Shown here one piece after another: positions 54,544 through 63,300 of a stretch of 64,000 bases of DNA. The DNA lies in assembly GCF_003591485.1 (NCBI RefSeq), contig NZ_QZCF01000004.1, positions 310,001 to 374,000 on the forward strand, in the 5' to 3' direction. This DNA comes from Paenibacillus sp. 1011MAR3C5. Its GTDB lineage: Bacteria; Bacillota; Bacilli; Paenibacillales; Paenibacillaceae. The notes beneath the pieces were generated by a model. It ran no database searches. It was not told the origin of the DNA and worked only from the letters and a program-made list of their open reading frames with translations. A program made the position numbers and the translations under genes. Position 1 is the first letter of the stretch. Each line of letters starts with the position of its first letter.

Positions 54544-54620
54544 ATTAAATGCACGATCCTTTCCTTCGTTATGGCTCCTTGCTTTTCTATTATGCGACGT
54601 TGAGGCCCCTGATTTCAATG

Positions 54621-54663
54621 AATATATCGATCTGTTGACAATTTGTCAACAGATCGATATATT
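54621..54663. promoter_or_regulatory. Perfect 43-bp palindrome with two overlapping promoters
   Basis: Arms 54621-54641 and 54643-54663 are exactly complementary around the single base 54642. Plus strand: TTGACA (54635-54640), 17 bases, TATATT (54658-54663). The minus strand carries the same promoter by symmetry (-35 54649-54644, -10 54626-54621). The promoters overlap, so RNA polymerase can use only one at a time. The core is TTGACAATTTGTCAA. Confidence 0.85.
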
Positions 54664-54724
54664 AGTGACAACGTCGTGACCATCGATATTCTTGTCGCGT
54701 CTAGCATCAGGAGGGATATTTCGT

Positions 54725-55789
54725 TTGAGGATTAATCGTTTGCATATTGTGTTGTTATTTGTGCTGCTGCTCATTGCGACAGGTTGTTATGCGGTATATA
54801 AGCATGTGTCAAGTACGACAATTGATTTAGATAACTCGATTCTTGACAGAGACATGTTGGATTCGATTCGCAGCCAGGAAGAAAATGAGAGATTCGAAGA
54901 TGCAATAGAGGAAGTAGAGGAAGACTTCTATATGCTGGTTATCGGCCTTGATCATAGTGACAGCCACAGCGGCATGAATACGGATACGTTGCTGCTCGCG
55001 CATGTCATTCCGCAATCGAATAGCATAAAGCTTCTATCGATCCCAAGAGACCTTCGGGTCACGAATTTGCGAGGGACAGACGCCAAAGTTAATTCCATGT
55101 TCGCCAGCGGATACCAATATGCGGTACGTGAAGCACGGGATCATCCGGAGCTGCTATCCGGCAAGAAAGTGAAGCTGGGACAGTTTACGTTCGCTGAGGA
55201 ATACATAAGCTCGGGAATGGTTACGACAAGAGAGACGATTGAGCGTTATTTTAACATAGATATAGATTATACCTTTCTCGTATCCTTCGAGACGCTAACG
55301 TCTCTGGTTGACGCTGTAGACGGAATAGAGATCGACGTGGAGAGGCGTATGGAATATGATGCCCCCAGCGAAAATATGTACATCCGGCTTTATCCCGGTC
55401 TGCAGGTGCTGGACGGGGAGCAGGCGCTGCAGTATGCGCGGTTTCGCAAGGACAATCGCGGCGAGGCTTACCATTCTAATGATTTTGAAAGGGGATTGAG
55501 GCAGCAGCAGGTCATTACCGCATTGGTACATAAGCTGACTTCATGGAACAGCCTTCCCAAAACATTCGAGATCGTGGACATCGTCACCTCCAACCTCAAG
55601 ACCGATATGGCGCCAGGCACGATGCTCTCGATGGTCAAAGCCTTATACGGGAAAATTAATACAGATCATATATATAGCTTACCGTTCCCGGGGCAATGGC
55701 AAAGTCCGTTCGTGGTTGTGGACGATGAGAGTCTGGAAGAGTTGATGGAGCAATTGATCTCCATGGATCCTCCCGACTTGGCTAGCTGA
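54725..55789 (+). CDS. LCP (LytR-CpsA-Psr) family cell wall glycopolymer transferase
   Basis: A 354-residue protein with an N-terminal membrane anchor (IVLLFVLLLIATGCYAVY) and an LCP domain: DTLLLAHVIPQSNSIKLLSI, PRDLRVTNL and the later DGEQALQYARFRKDN with conserved Arg. LCP enzymes ligate wall teichoic acid or capsule to peptidoglycan. The start is TTG at 54725 after AGGAGGGATATTTCG; the frame reaches 54692 without a better site. It is transcribed from one side of the 43-bp palindrome. Confidence 0.9.
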   Translation: MRINRLHIVLLFVLLLIATGCYAVYKHVSSTTIDLDNSILDRDMLDSIRSQEENERFEDAIEEVEEDFYMLVIGLDHSDSHSGMNTDTLLLAHVIPQSNSIKLLSIPRDLRVTNLRGTDAKVNSMFASGYQYAVREARDHPELLSGKKVKLGQFTFAEEYISSGMVTTRETIERYFNIDIDYTFLVSFETLTSLVDAVDGIEIDVERRMEYDAPSENMYIRLYPGLQVLDGEQALQYARFRKDNRGEAYHSNDFERGLRQQQVITALVHKLTSWNSLPKTFEIVDIVTSNLKTDMAPGTMLSMVKALYGKINTDHIYSLPFPGQWQSPFVVVDDESLEELMEQLISMDPPDLAS

Positions 55790-55820
55790 TTCGATATTAG
55801 CACCGTATTGAAAGAAATCT

Positions 55821-55850
55821 TTGAATGAGTGACTTCCAATTTTGTACAAT
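55821..55850 (+). promoter_or_regulatory. Sigma-A promoter of the ftsW/rodA-like gene
   Basis: TTGAAT, 18-base spacer, TACAAT, about 64 bases before the start codon. Confidence 0.5.
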
Positions 55851-55913
55851 AGGGTTGTATGGTTAACCAGATCGAAATCTCTCTCGATCGGAAAGCAGGG
55901 TCTATAAGAATTG

Positions 55914-57041
55914 ATGATTCAAAAAGCTAAACGGTTGGATGGGGTCATTGTCGGTATCGTAGTATGTTTTGCTTTCATTAGTACGCTGGTTATTGAGAGT
56001 GCTACGATGGGGACACGTTATGAAGGGCTGCATATCGCGAACATCGAGATGTATGCGGTCATGGTGATTCCGATGCTGCTCGTCGCGATGATGGATTATC
56101 GGCTCATAGTCCGCTATCTGTCTTATCCATCCTATGTTGTCGGTGTGATACTGCTCGTTATGGTTCTAGTCATTGGCGTTAATCTGAATGGTTCTACACG
56201 CTGGATCGAGATCGGCTCGCAGCAATTTCAACCCTCCGAATTGATGAAGATCGCCTTTATTCTGACATTGGCCCGTTTTTTGGGAAACCTTAACGGTCGA
56301 TCGCCTCGCTTTTGGAGGGAAATTGTGCCGGCGCTTGGACTGTTCATCATTCCGTTTTATCTGGTTTTCAAGCAGCCTGATTTGGGTACATCGATCGTTT
56401 TTATCAGTATTCTTGTCAGTATTCTGTGGATGGCTAATATGCAGTTGAAGCAGATCGTTATCGGATTGTCAGCTATATTAGTGGTGGCGGCTGGAATAAC
56501 AGCTTTATATTTTGTTCAATTCGATCTCTTCTCGAAGGTCATTAAGCCGCATCAGCTTGAGCGAATACAGACCTTCATTGATCCCACGCTGGACCCGGAG
56601 AATAGCTGGCATGTGAAAAACGCACAGACGGCGATCGGTTCAGGCGAGCTATACGGCAAAGGCTTCATGCAGGGGAACCTCGTACAGGGCGGCTATGTGC
56701 CCTATCATTATGCGGATTCCATCTTCGCTGTTATTGGCGAGGAATTTGGCTTCGTTGGGTCAACGCTGCTGCTCTTGCTTTACTTTTTACTTATCTATCG
56801 AATGATTATCATTTCTTACAAATGCCGGGACCGGGCGGGCTCTTATATCATTGTCGGTATTATCGCTATGCTGGTGCTGCAGATATTCGAGAACATCGCG
56901 ATGCATACCGGGTTAATGCCTCTGACGGGCATAGCCTTGCCTTTTGTAAGTTATGGCGGAAGCTCATTATTAACGAATATGCTGTCGATCGGCTTGGCGC
57001 TGAGCGTTCACATTCATCAAGATTATCCATTAGCAGAGTAA
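55914..57041 (+). CDS. FtsW/RodA/SpoVE family peptidoglycan polymerase
   Basis: A 375-residue SEDS protein with about ten membrane segments. Conserved GSTRWIEIGSQQFQPSELMK, the KQPDLGTSIV loop, the long extracytoplasmic loop with GKGFMQGNLVQGGYVPY HYADSIFAVIGEEFG features, and the C-terminal PLTGIALPFVSYGGSS. The family polymerises lipid II glycan strands with a cognate PBP. Which member (RodA, FtsW or SpoVE) cannot be told; no PBP gene is adjacent. Start TTG 55911 or ATG 55914, weak ribosome binding site. Confidence 0.9.
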   Translation: MIQKAKRLDGVIVGIVVCFAFISTLVIESATMGTRYEGLHIANIEMYAVMVIPMLLVAMMDYRLIVRYLSYPSYVVGVILLVMVLVIGVNLNGSTRWIEIGSQQFQPSELMKIAFILTLARFLGNLNGRSPRFWREIVPALGLFIIPFYLVFKQPDLGTSIVFISILVSILWMANMQLKQIVIGLSAILVVAAGITALYFVQFDLFSKVIKPHQLERIQTFIDPTLDPENSWHVKNAQTAIGSGELYGKGFMQGNLVQGGYVPYHYADSIFAVIGEEFGFVGSTLLLLLYFLLIYRMIIISYKCRDRAGSYIIVGIIAMLVLQIFENIAMHTGLMPLTGIALPFVSYGGSSLLTNMLSIGLALSVHIHQDYPLAE

Positions 57042-57070
57042 GTGTCTCTGCATCACGATACTTATGACAA

Positions 57071-57120
57071 GACCCGCAAGTGGGCCGCTGTATGTACAGC
57101 ACCTGCCTGCGGGTCTATTT
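57071..57120. terminator. Terminator between convergent genes
   Basis: GACCCGCA pairs with TGCGGGTC, with an inner GCTGT/ACAGC stem, followed by TATTTATTTT. Confidence 0.65.
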
Positions 57121-57135
57121 ATTTTGCAAGACGAG

Positions 57136-57876
57136 TTAGTCCAGAATCAGGCCTCTGTACTTATAGTAGCCTTGCATACTGATGATAGATCCATCCGTTG
57201 ACTTACTGTGTCCCGAGACGAATACAGCCAGAAACTTATCGGTTAGCGCCTCGGAATCGGGGTTCAGATAAATATCCTCCAAATAATCGAGTGCGTCGCT
57301 GTAATCGTCGAGTGCGCCTTTGTAGAGTGTAAATGCTTTGGTGATGCCTTTGGTATCTGCGCCGATGCTTGTGAACAACTTTTTATATGCTTCGTATTCC
57401 TTCAGCAAGCTATTGTAGTTCTTGGAAGCTGTATTGTAATCGTCATAGCATTTATCCAGTGTGTCGGTTTGGTCGTAATAGATGATATCATCGTAAGCAT
57501 CCATCAGGCTTTCGGCCAAATCCATTAAGCGGAGGCCAAGGTCGTCCAGCGTTTTGTAGAAGTCCATCGCTTCCACGTAGTTGATGATTTGTTGCTCAGC
57601 GTCTGATTTGACAGGGGCATTGGATTCTACATTTACGGTATAGGTGGAAGCGTCCCATGTCGACTTGACACCGGCTTGCTCCAACAGGGATAAAGGCACC
57701 ATGGTGCGACCCTTTAATATAACCGGCGGAGTATCCTTCGGGATAACCTCTTTTCCATTAATGACAAGCTTAACAATGTTATAGCTCTCGAATGTCCCCC
57801 ACTTTGCAGCAGCGCTGACTATCCCGACAGCGGCTAGAATTAAAACTAGCGACAGTAAGGCAACTTTCTTCTTCAT
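57136..57876 (-). CDS. Secreted protein with copper amine oxidase N-like domain
   Basis: A 246-residue protein with an N-terminal signal peptide (KKKVALLSLVLILAAVGIVSAAA). A copper-amine-oxidase-N-like domain follows (about residues 35-85, VKLVINGKEVIPKDTPPVIL, GRTMVPLSLLEQAGVKSTWD), then a helical acidic, Tyr-rich domain (about 90-246). These domains are common in Paenibacillus secreted proteins and probably bind cell-wall polymers or stabilise the fold; it is not a copper enzyme. AACCGAGGAGAATGCCGG precedes the ATG. Confidence 0.82.
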   Translation of the reverse strand: MKKKVALLSLVLILAAVGIVSAAAKWGTFESYNIVKLVINGKEVIPKDTPPVILKGRTMVPLSLLEQAGVKSTWDASTYTVNVESNAPVKSDAEQQIINYVEAMDFYKTLDDLGLRLMDLAESLMDAYDDIIYYDQTDTLDKCYDDYNTASKNYNSLLKEYEAYKKLFTSIGADTKGITKAFTLYKGALDDYSDALDYLEDIYLNPDSEALTDKFLAVFVSGHSKSTDGSIISMQGYYKYRGLILD

Positions 57877-58083
57877 CCGGCATTCTCCTCGGTTGGAAAT
57901 AGTAGTATACGTAGCCCAGTATAATCCGGAACATAGCTACTGAAAAGAAAAAAATAACAATCCTTTTGCGGGAATAGCCATGAATCGACAAATTAAGGGT
58001 CCATCATTGAAAATTAACTAGAATTAAATAGAATTTCGGTATAAACTAGTAAATATGCATTAAATGGCAGGGGGAGAAAAGTC

Positions 58084-58563
58084 ATGGTAGATCAGAGGGC
58101 CATTACGTTTGTCCCTGCCCGGGAAAGGCAAGAAGATCAATCCTTTCAATATGAGGTATACGCAAGTACCCGATTGGAGGAGATGAGGCTAATGGGCTGG
58201 GATATAGCCCAGCAGGATACCTTTCTTCGGATGCAATTCATGATGCAGCAAAGGTCATACGCCGCCCGTTACCCGAATGAAGCCTATCAACTCATTTTAT
58301 ATGACGGGGTGGAAGTCGGTCATCTGTTAGTTTCGAGAGAGGATAACGCCATTCGTCTAGTAGATGTGGCCATACTCCCTCACTACAGAAATAACGGAAT
58401 CGGAACCTTTGTCATCAACAATCTTATGCAAGAAGCCCTGGCAACGGGGAGGTCAACTATGCTGCATGTCGTGAGGTCCAATCGCGCGATCAAGCTTTAT
58501 GAGCGCCTTGGCTTTACGAAGTCGGCGGAAAATGAAATGTATATCGAGATGATCTTTCAGTAG
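58084..58563 (+). CDS. GNAT-family N-acetyltransferase
   Basis: A 159-residue GNAT enzyme with the acetyl-CoA-binding ILPHYRNNGIGTFVINNLM at about residues 98-116 and the later VVRSNRAIKLYERLGF. N-terminal RQEDQSFQYEVYASTRLEEM is typical of the GNATs found beside tail-collar genes. The substrate is unknown. GGGGGAGAAAAGTC precedes the ATG. It lies 38 bases before the first of three tail-collar genes and is probably in one operon with them. Confidence 0.88.
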   Translation: MVDQRAITFVPARERQEDQSFQYEVYASTRLEEMRLMGWDIAQQDTFLRMQFMMQQRSYAARYPNEAYQLILYDGVEVGHLLVSREDNAIRLVDVAILPHYRNNGIGTFVINNLMQEALATGRSTMLHVVRSNRAIKLYERLGFTKSAENEMYIEMIFQ

Positions 58564-58601
58564 TGTTACCGCTTACAAATCTGTCCATGAGGTGAATTCA
58601 T

Positions 58602-59099
58602 GTGAGTGATCAATACGTAGGTGAAATTCGAATGTTTGGTGGCAATTACGCTCCGATAGGCTGGGCGCTTTGCAATGGTCAACTGCTGAGTATTTCGCAG
58701 AATGAAGTATTATACATGCTACTAGGGACAACATTTGGCGGCGATGGCCAGACTACTTTCGGAGTGCCTGATCTGAGAGGGCGAGTTCCGATTCATACTA
58801 ACAGTGCATTGCCATTGGGTAGCCTTGGGGGAACGGAGGCGGTCACTTTGACGACGCAGCAACTTCCAGTTCATACGCACATTGCTTCAGCTACTACGAA
58901 TACAGGCAATATAGCCTCTCCCGAGAATGCGGTATGGGCTTCCATTACGAATTATTCGGAGGATGCAAGCAAGATCGTGTCGATGAGTGCGAATGCGATT
59001 ACTCCATCAGGCGGAAGCCAGCCTCATAACAATATGATGCCAACGACGGTTGTTTCTTTTATTATCGCGCTGGAGGGGATTTTTCCTTCCGAAGGTTAA
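58602..59099 (+). CDS. Tail-collar domain protein 1 (MdpB-like)
   Basis: A 165-residue phage tail collar-domain protein of the type called microcystin-dependent protein MdpB in Bacillota. Features: YVGEIRMFGGNYAPIGWALCNG, LLGTTFGGDGQTTFGVPDLRGR and HTH-like GGSQPHNNMMPTTVVSFII. Start GTG at 58602 after GAGGTGAATTCAT. It is not part of a phage: no capsid, terminase or tail genes are near. The cell may use it as a spore or surface appendage; the function is unknown. Confidence 0.88.
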   Translation: MSDQYVGEIRMFGGNYAPIGWALCNGQLLSISQNEVLYMLLGTTFGGDGQTTFGVPDLRGRVPIHTNSALPLGSLGGTEAVTLTTQQLPVHTHIASATTNTGNIASPENAVWASITNYSEDASKIVSMSANAITPSGGSQPHNNMMPTTVVSFIIALEGIFPSEG

Positions 59100-59139
59100 C
59101 GCTACTATATATCACTATTTTATGAAATGAGGGATTAAG

Positions 59140-59637
59140 ATGGCTGAACCATTTTTGGGAGAGCTGCGATTGTTTCCTTTTAATATAACGCCGCGCGGGT
59201 GGTTGCCTTGCGAAGGGCAGCTCCTAAATATCAACAGTAATCAAGCGTTGTACTCCTTGTTAGGCGCAACCTATGGCGGAGATGGAAGAACCAATTTTGC
59301 TCTTCCGGACTTGCGTGGACGGGTGCCTGTCCATGTAGGCGCAGGCATTAATTACGGTTTATCGGCTGGCGAGGCGAACCATACCTTGACAATAAATGAA
59401 ATGCCAGCTCATACTCATCAAGCGATGGCTTCGTCCAATCCGTCAGATTTGCCAGATCCGCAAAATCAAGTGTGGGCAAGCGTTAGTGACCGATATGGCG
59501 AAGCGGCAGCATTAACGAACATGAATGCCGGTGCCATCGGCACTTCGGGCGGAAGTCAAGCTCATTCCAATATGCAGCCATATCTGACAGTGCGATATTG
59601 CATTGCATTACAAGGCATCTATCCATCACGACAATAG
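59140..59637 (+). CDS. Tail-collar domain protein 2 (MdpB-like)
   Basis: A 165-residue paralogue of the preceding gene: FLGELRLFPFNITPRGWLPC, LLGATYGGDGRTNFALPDLRGR, GGSQAHSNMQPYLTVRYCI. Same length and layout as the first protein. ATGAGGGATTAAG precedes the ATG. It lies 40 bases after gene 1 and 11 before gene 3. Confidence 0.88.
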   Translation: MAEPFLGELRLFPFNITPRGWLPCEGQLLNINSNQALYSLLGATYGGDGRTNFALPDLRGRVPVHVGAGINYGLSAGEANHTLTINEMPAHTHQAMASSNPSDLPDPQNQVWASVSDRYGEAAALTNMNAGAIGTSGGSQAHSNMQPYLTVRYCIALQGIYPSRQ

Positions 59638-59648
59638 GAGGGTAAACC

Positions 59649-60185
59649 ATGGATCCGTATCTCGGAGAGATTAGAATATTCGCAGGGAATTTTCCGCCTG
59701 TAGGCTGGGCGTTATGCAACGGACAGCTGATGCAAATTCGACAATATACAGCTTTATATAGTGTCATTGGCGTTCAATACGGCGGTGACGGCAAGACGAC
59801 CTTTGCACTACCGAATCTAATGGGACAAGCTTCAATGGGAACTGGCCAAGGACCAGGATTGACGCCGCGTATGATCGGACAGCAAGTGGGGAGCAGAAAC
59901 GAAACCTTGACGCACGATCAGATGCCAAAGCATATGCATGTCCCGCAAGCGGTCAATCAACCGGGAAAGGCTAGCAATCCGACGAATCAGTATTGGGCGG
60001 AAACAGCATCCTCTGGACGCCCGCCAAAGCAGCTACCTATATACAATGGTCAACAGCCGAATGTTCAGATGCTGCCGACAGCGTTGTCTGTACAGGGTGG
60101 AAGCCAGCCGCATAACAATATGCAGCCGTTTCTGGCAATGAACTTTATCATTTCTCTGGAAGGTGTATTTCCTCCAAGACAGTAG
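59649..60185 (+). CDS. Tail-collar domain protein 3 (MdpB-like)
   Basis: A 178-residue paralogue: YLGEIRIFAGNFPPVGWALC, YGGDGKTTFALPNLMGQ, GGSQPHNNMQPFLAMNFII. It is slightly longer than the first two because of a Pro/Gln-rich segment (RPPKQLPIYNGQQPNVQM). GGAGGGTAAACC precedes the ATG. A terminator follows. The three genes probably make a mixed or heteromeric structure. Confidence 0.88.
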   Translation: MDPYLGEIRIFAGNFPPVGWALCNGQLMQIRQYTALYSVIGVQYGGDGKTTFALPNLMGQASMGTGQGPGLTPRMIGQQVGSRNETLTHDQMPKHMHVPQAVNQPGKASNPTNQYWAETASSGRPPKQLPIYNGQQPNVQMLPTALSVQGGSQPHNNMQPFLAMNFIISLEGVFPPRQ

Positions 60186-60229
60186 AAACCCAATACATAA
60201 ATCTTATAAGATTTTCAGAACTGCATGAC

Positions 60230-60263
60230 AACTGCGTAGGGCAATCGGCTCTATGCAGTTTTC
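60230..60263 (+). terminator. Terminator after the tail-collar genes
   Basis: AACTGCGTAG pairs with CTATGCAGTT, followed by TTTTC. Confidence 0.7.
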
Positions 60264-60376
60264 TGTGTTAAATAGCAACAGAATTCAATAATTTGAATAC
60301 CTATTGCCGCGTAATTGGACTGATCGTTGCATATACATCATTGGATGGCGGTTTTGGGAAAGGGAGAAGTGTTCGA

Positions 60377-63300
60377 ATGATGAAGAGCAGCAACAGAACG
60401 CATGAGGGGGCACACAGAACGATTCGCGCTGTGATGCTCGTTGTGGCTATGATGGCAACGACTCTATGGGGAATTACCAGTGTCGCAATAGATAGGGCTC
60501 AAGCAGCTTGGGAAGGAACAGGCAATGGGACTTATGATTTTGGAGGTCCGCTAACGTCCTCTGACACTCTAGGTTTTCAGAAGAGTGGGGATAAGTTTTT
60601 AGTGAGTGATGGATTCGTTAGTGATCCGGGAACTACGAGTCTATGGTCGGAGAATCAACAAGAAGAAAATACAACCGGGACTTTCGTTTTAAAAGCTGAA
60701 GGGAAAACGGTCAATAAGTATTTCACTTTCAAAGATTTTGGAATTAGCCATGTTGATAATGGAGATGGTACCGGACGTATACTTACTCAATTGAACGTGG
60801 TATTAAAAGATCGTAATAATCAAATCATCGCCACTTTGAGTAATAGTGGAAACGTAAGGATTAATGATTCGGTTTCTCAATTGTCGACGTTGCTTGGGTC
60901 GGAAACCAGTTACACCTATGAAAATGTTACTACGCTAGAGTTGACTTGGAAATATGCCGACACAGTCGCACCGTCTAATTTGAACTTGGAGAATATTACG
61001 GTAGCAAATATTAGTGCTGGGTACGGTGTTGTGTATGACGGGAACGGTCAAACAAGCGGTACAGTCCCTACAGCGTCCAGCAAGGAATTCGCAGGCACTT
61101 CCATTACGCTAGCCGACAAGGGCACGCTGATACGTGATGGATACACATTTACAGGTTGGAACACGAAAGCGGATGGAACAGGCACTACATATCCGGCAAA
61201 CTCGACCTATACGATCGGGTCATCTGATGTTACTTTGTATGCAAAGTGGGAGCCTAATCGCTATAGTGTAAGCTATAACGGGAATGGGCACCAAACGGGA
61301 ACTGTTCCGAGCGATAGTGGCACGTATTTAACAGGTCAAACCGTGACCGCAGCGCTGCAAGGAACTCTAGCCAAGTCTGGTTATGTCTTTACAGGCTGGA
61401 ATACGGCAGTTAATGGCACGGGCACTTCGTATGCTTCAGGACAGACGTTCACGATGGGTTCCGCCAATGTGACGTTATACGCACAATGGAAGCTGATTAC
61501 GTACACGCTGAACTATGACGGAAACACAAGTGATAGCGGCACGGTACCGACAGGCGGTACATATGCTCCAGGAGCACAAGCAACGGTAGCGCCGCAAGGC
61601 AATTTGGTGAAAGCAGGATATTCGTTCAAAGTCTGGAATACGAAGGCCGACGGAACAGGCGATGCCTATGCAGTAGGCTCAACGCTGACAATGGGCTCGG
61701 CTAATGTGACGTTGTATGCACAGTGGGAATTGATCACGTACACGCTGAACTATGACGGAAATACAAGTGACAGCGGCACGGTGCCGACAGGTGGAACTTA
61801 TGCTCCGAATGCACCAGTAACGGTTGCTCCACAAGGCAATTTGGAGAAAACGGGTTATTCATTCGAGAGTTGGAATACCAAGGCAGATGGCACAGGCGAT
61901 GCCTATGCAGCAGGATCATCGCTGACAATGGGTTCGGCTAACGTAACGCTATATGCACAGTGGGAACTGATCAAGTACACGCTAAATTATGATGGAAACA
62001 CCAGTGATAGCGGTACGGTGCCAACGGGCGGAACTTATGCTCCGAATGCACCAGTAACGGTTGCTCCACAAGGCAGTTTGGAGAAAGCGGGTTATTCGTT
62101 CGAAGGTTGGAACACAAAGGCTGACGGCACAGGCGATGCTTATGCAGCAGGCTCAACGCTGACAATGGGATCGGCTAATGTGACGTTGTATGCACAGTGG
62201 GAACTGATCACGTACACGTTAAACTATGAGGGCAATACCAGTGATAGCGGTACGGTGCCAACGGGCGGAACTTATGCTCCGAATGCACCAGTAACGGTTG
62301 CTCCACAAGGCAGTTTGGAGAAAGCGGGTTATTCATTCGAGGGTTGGAACACAAAGGCCGACGGCACAGGCGATGCCTATGCAGCGGGTTCAACGCTGAC
62401 GATGGGTTCCGCTAACGTAACGTTGTATGCACAGTGGGAACTGATCACGTACACACTGAACTATGACGGAAATAATAGTGACAGCGGTACGGTGCCAACG
62501 GGCGGTACTTATGCTCCGAATGCACCAGTAACGGTTGCTCCACAAGGTTCTTTGGAGAAAGCGGGATATTCGTTCGAAAGTTGGAACACAAAGGCTGACG
62601 GCACAGGCGATGCCTATGCAGCGGGTTCAACGCTGACAATGGGTTCCGCTAACGTGACGTTGTATGCGCAGTGGGAACTGATTACGTACACACTGAACTA
62701 TGACGGGAATAATGATGACAGCGGTACGGTGCCAACGGGCGGTACTTATGCTCCGAATGCACCAGTAACGGTTGCTCCACAAGGCAGTTTGGAAAAAGCG
62801 GGTTATTCATTCGAGGGTTGGAATACCAAGGCAGATGGCACAGGCGATGCCTATGCAGCAGGCTCAACGCTGACAATGGGTTCGGCTAACGTAACGCTGT
62901 ATGCACAGTGGGAATTAATCACGTACACGTTAAACTATGAGGGCAATACCAGTGATAGCGGTACGGTGCCGACAGGCGGAACTTATGCTCCGAATGCACA
63001 AGTAACAGTTGCTCCACAAGGCACTTTGGAGAAAGCGGGATATTCGTTCGAGGGCTGGAATACCAAGGCAGATGGCACAGGCGATGCCTATGCAGTGGGT
63101 TCAATTCTGACGATGGGATCGGCTAATGTGACGTTGTATGCACAGTGGGAACTGATTACGTACACACTGAACTATGACGGAAATAATAGTGACAGCGGTA
63201 CGGTGCCAACGGGCGGTACTTATGCTCCGAATGCACCAGTAACGGTTGCTCCACAAGGCAGTTTAGAGAAAGCGGGATATTCGTTCGAGGGCTGGAACAC

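Noticed and set aside
58602-60185. A prophage
   Set aside because: The tail-collar genes are the only phage-like genes. There are no integrase, terminase, capsid or lysis genes nearby.
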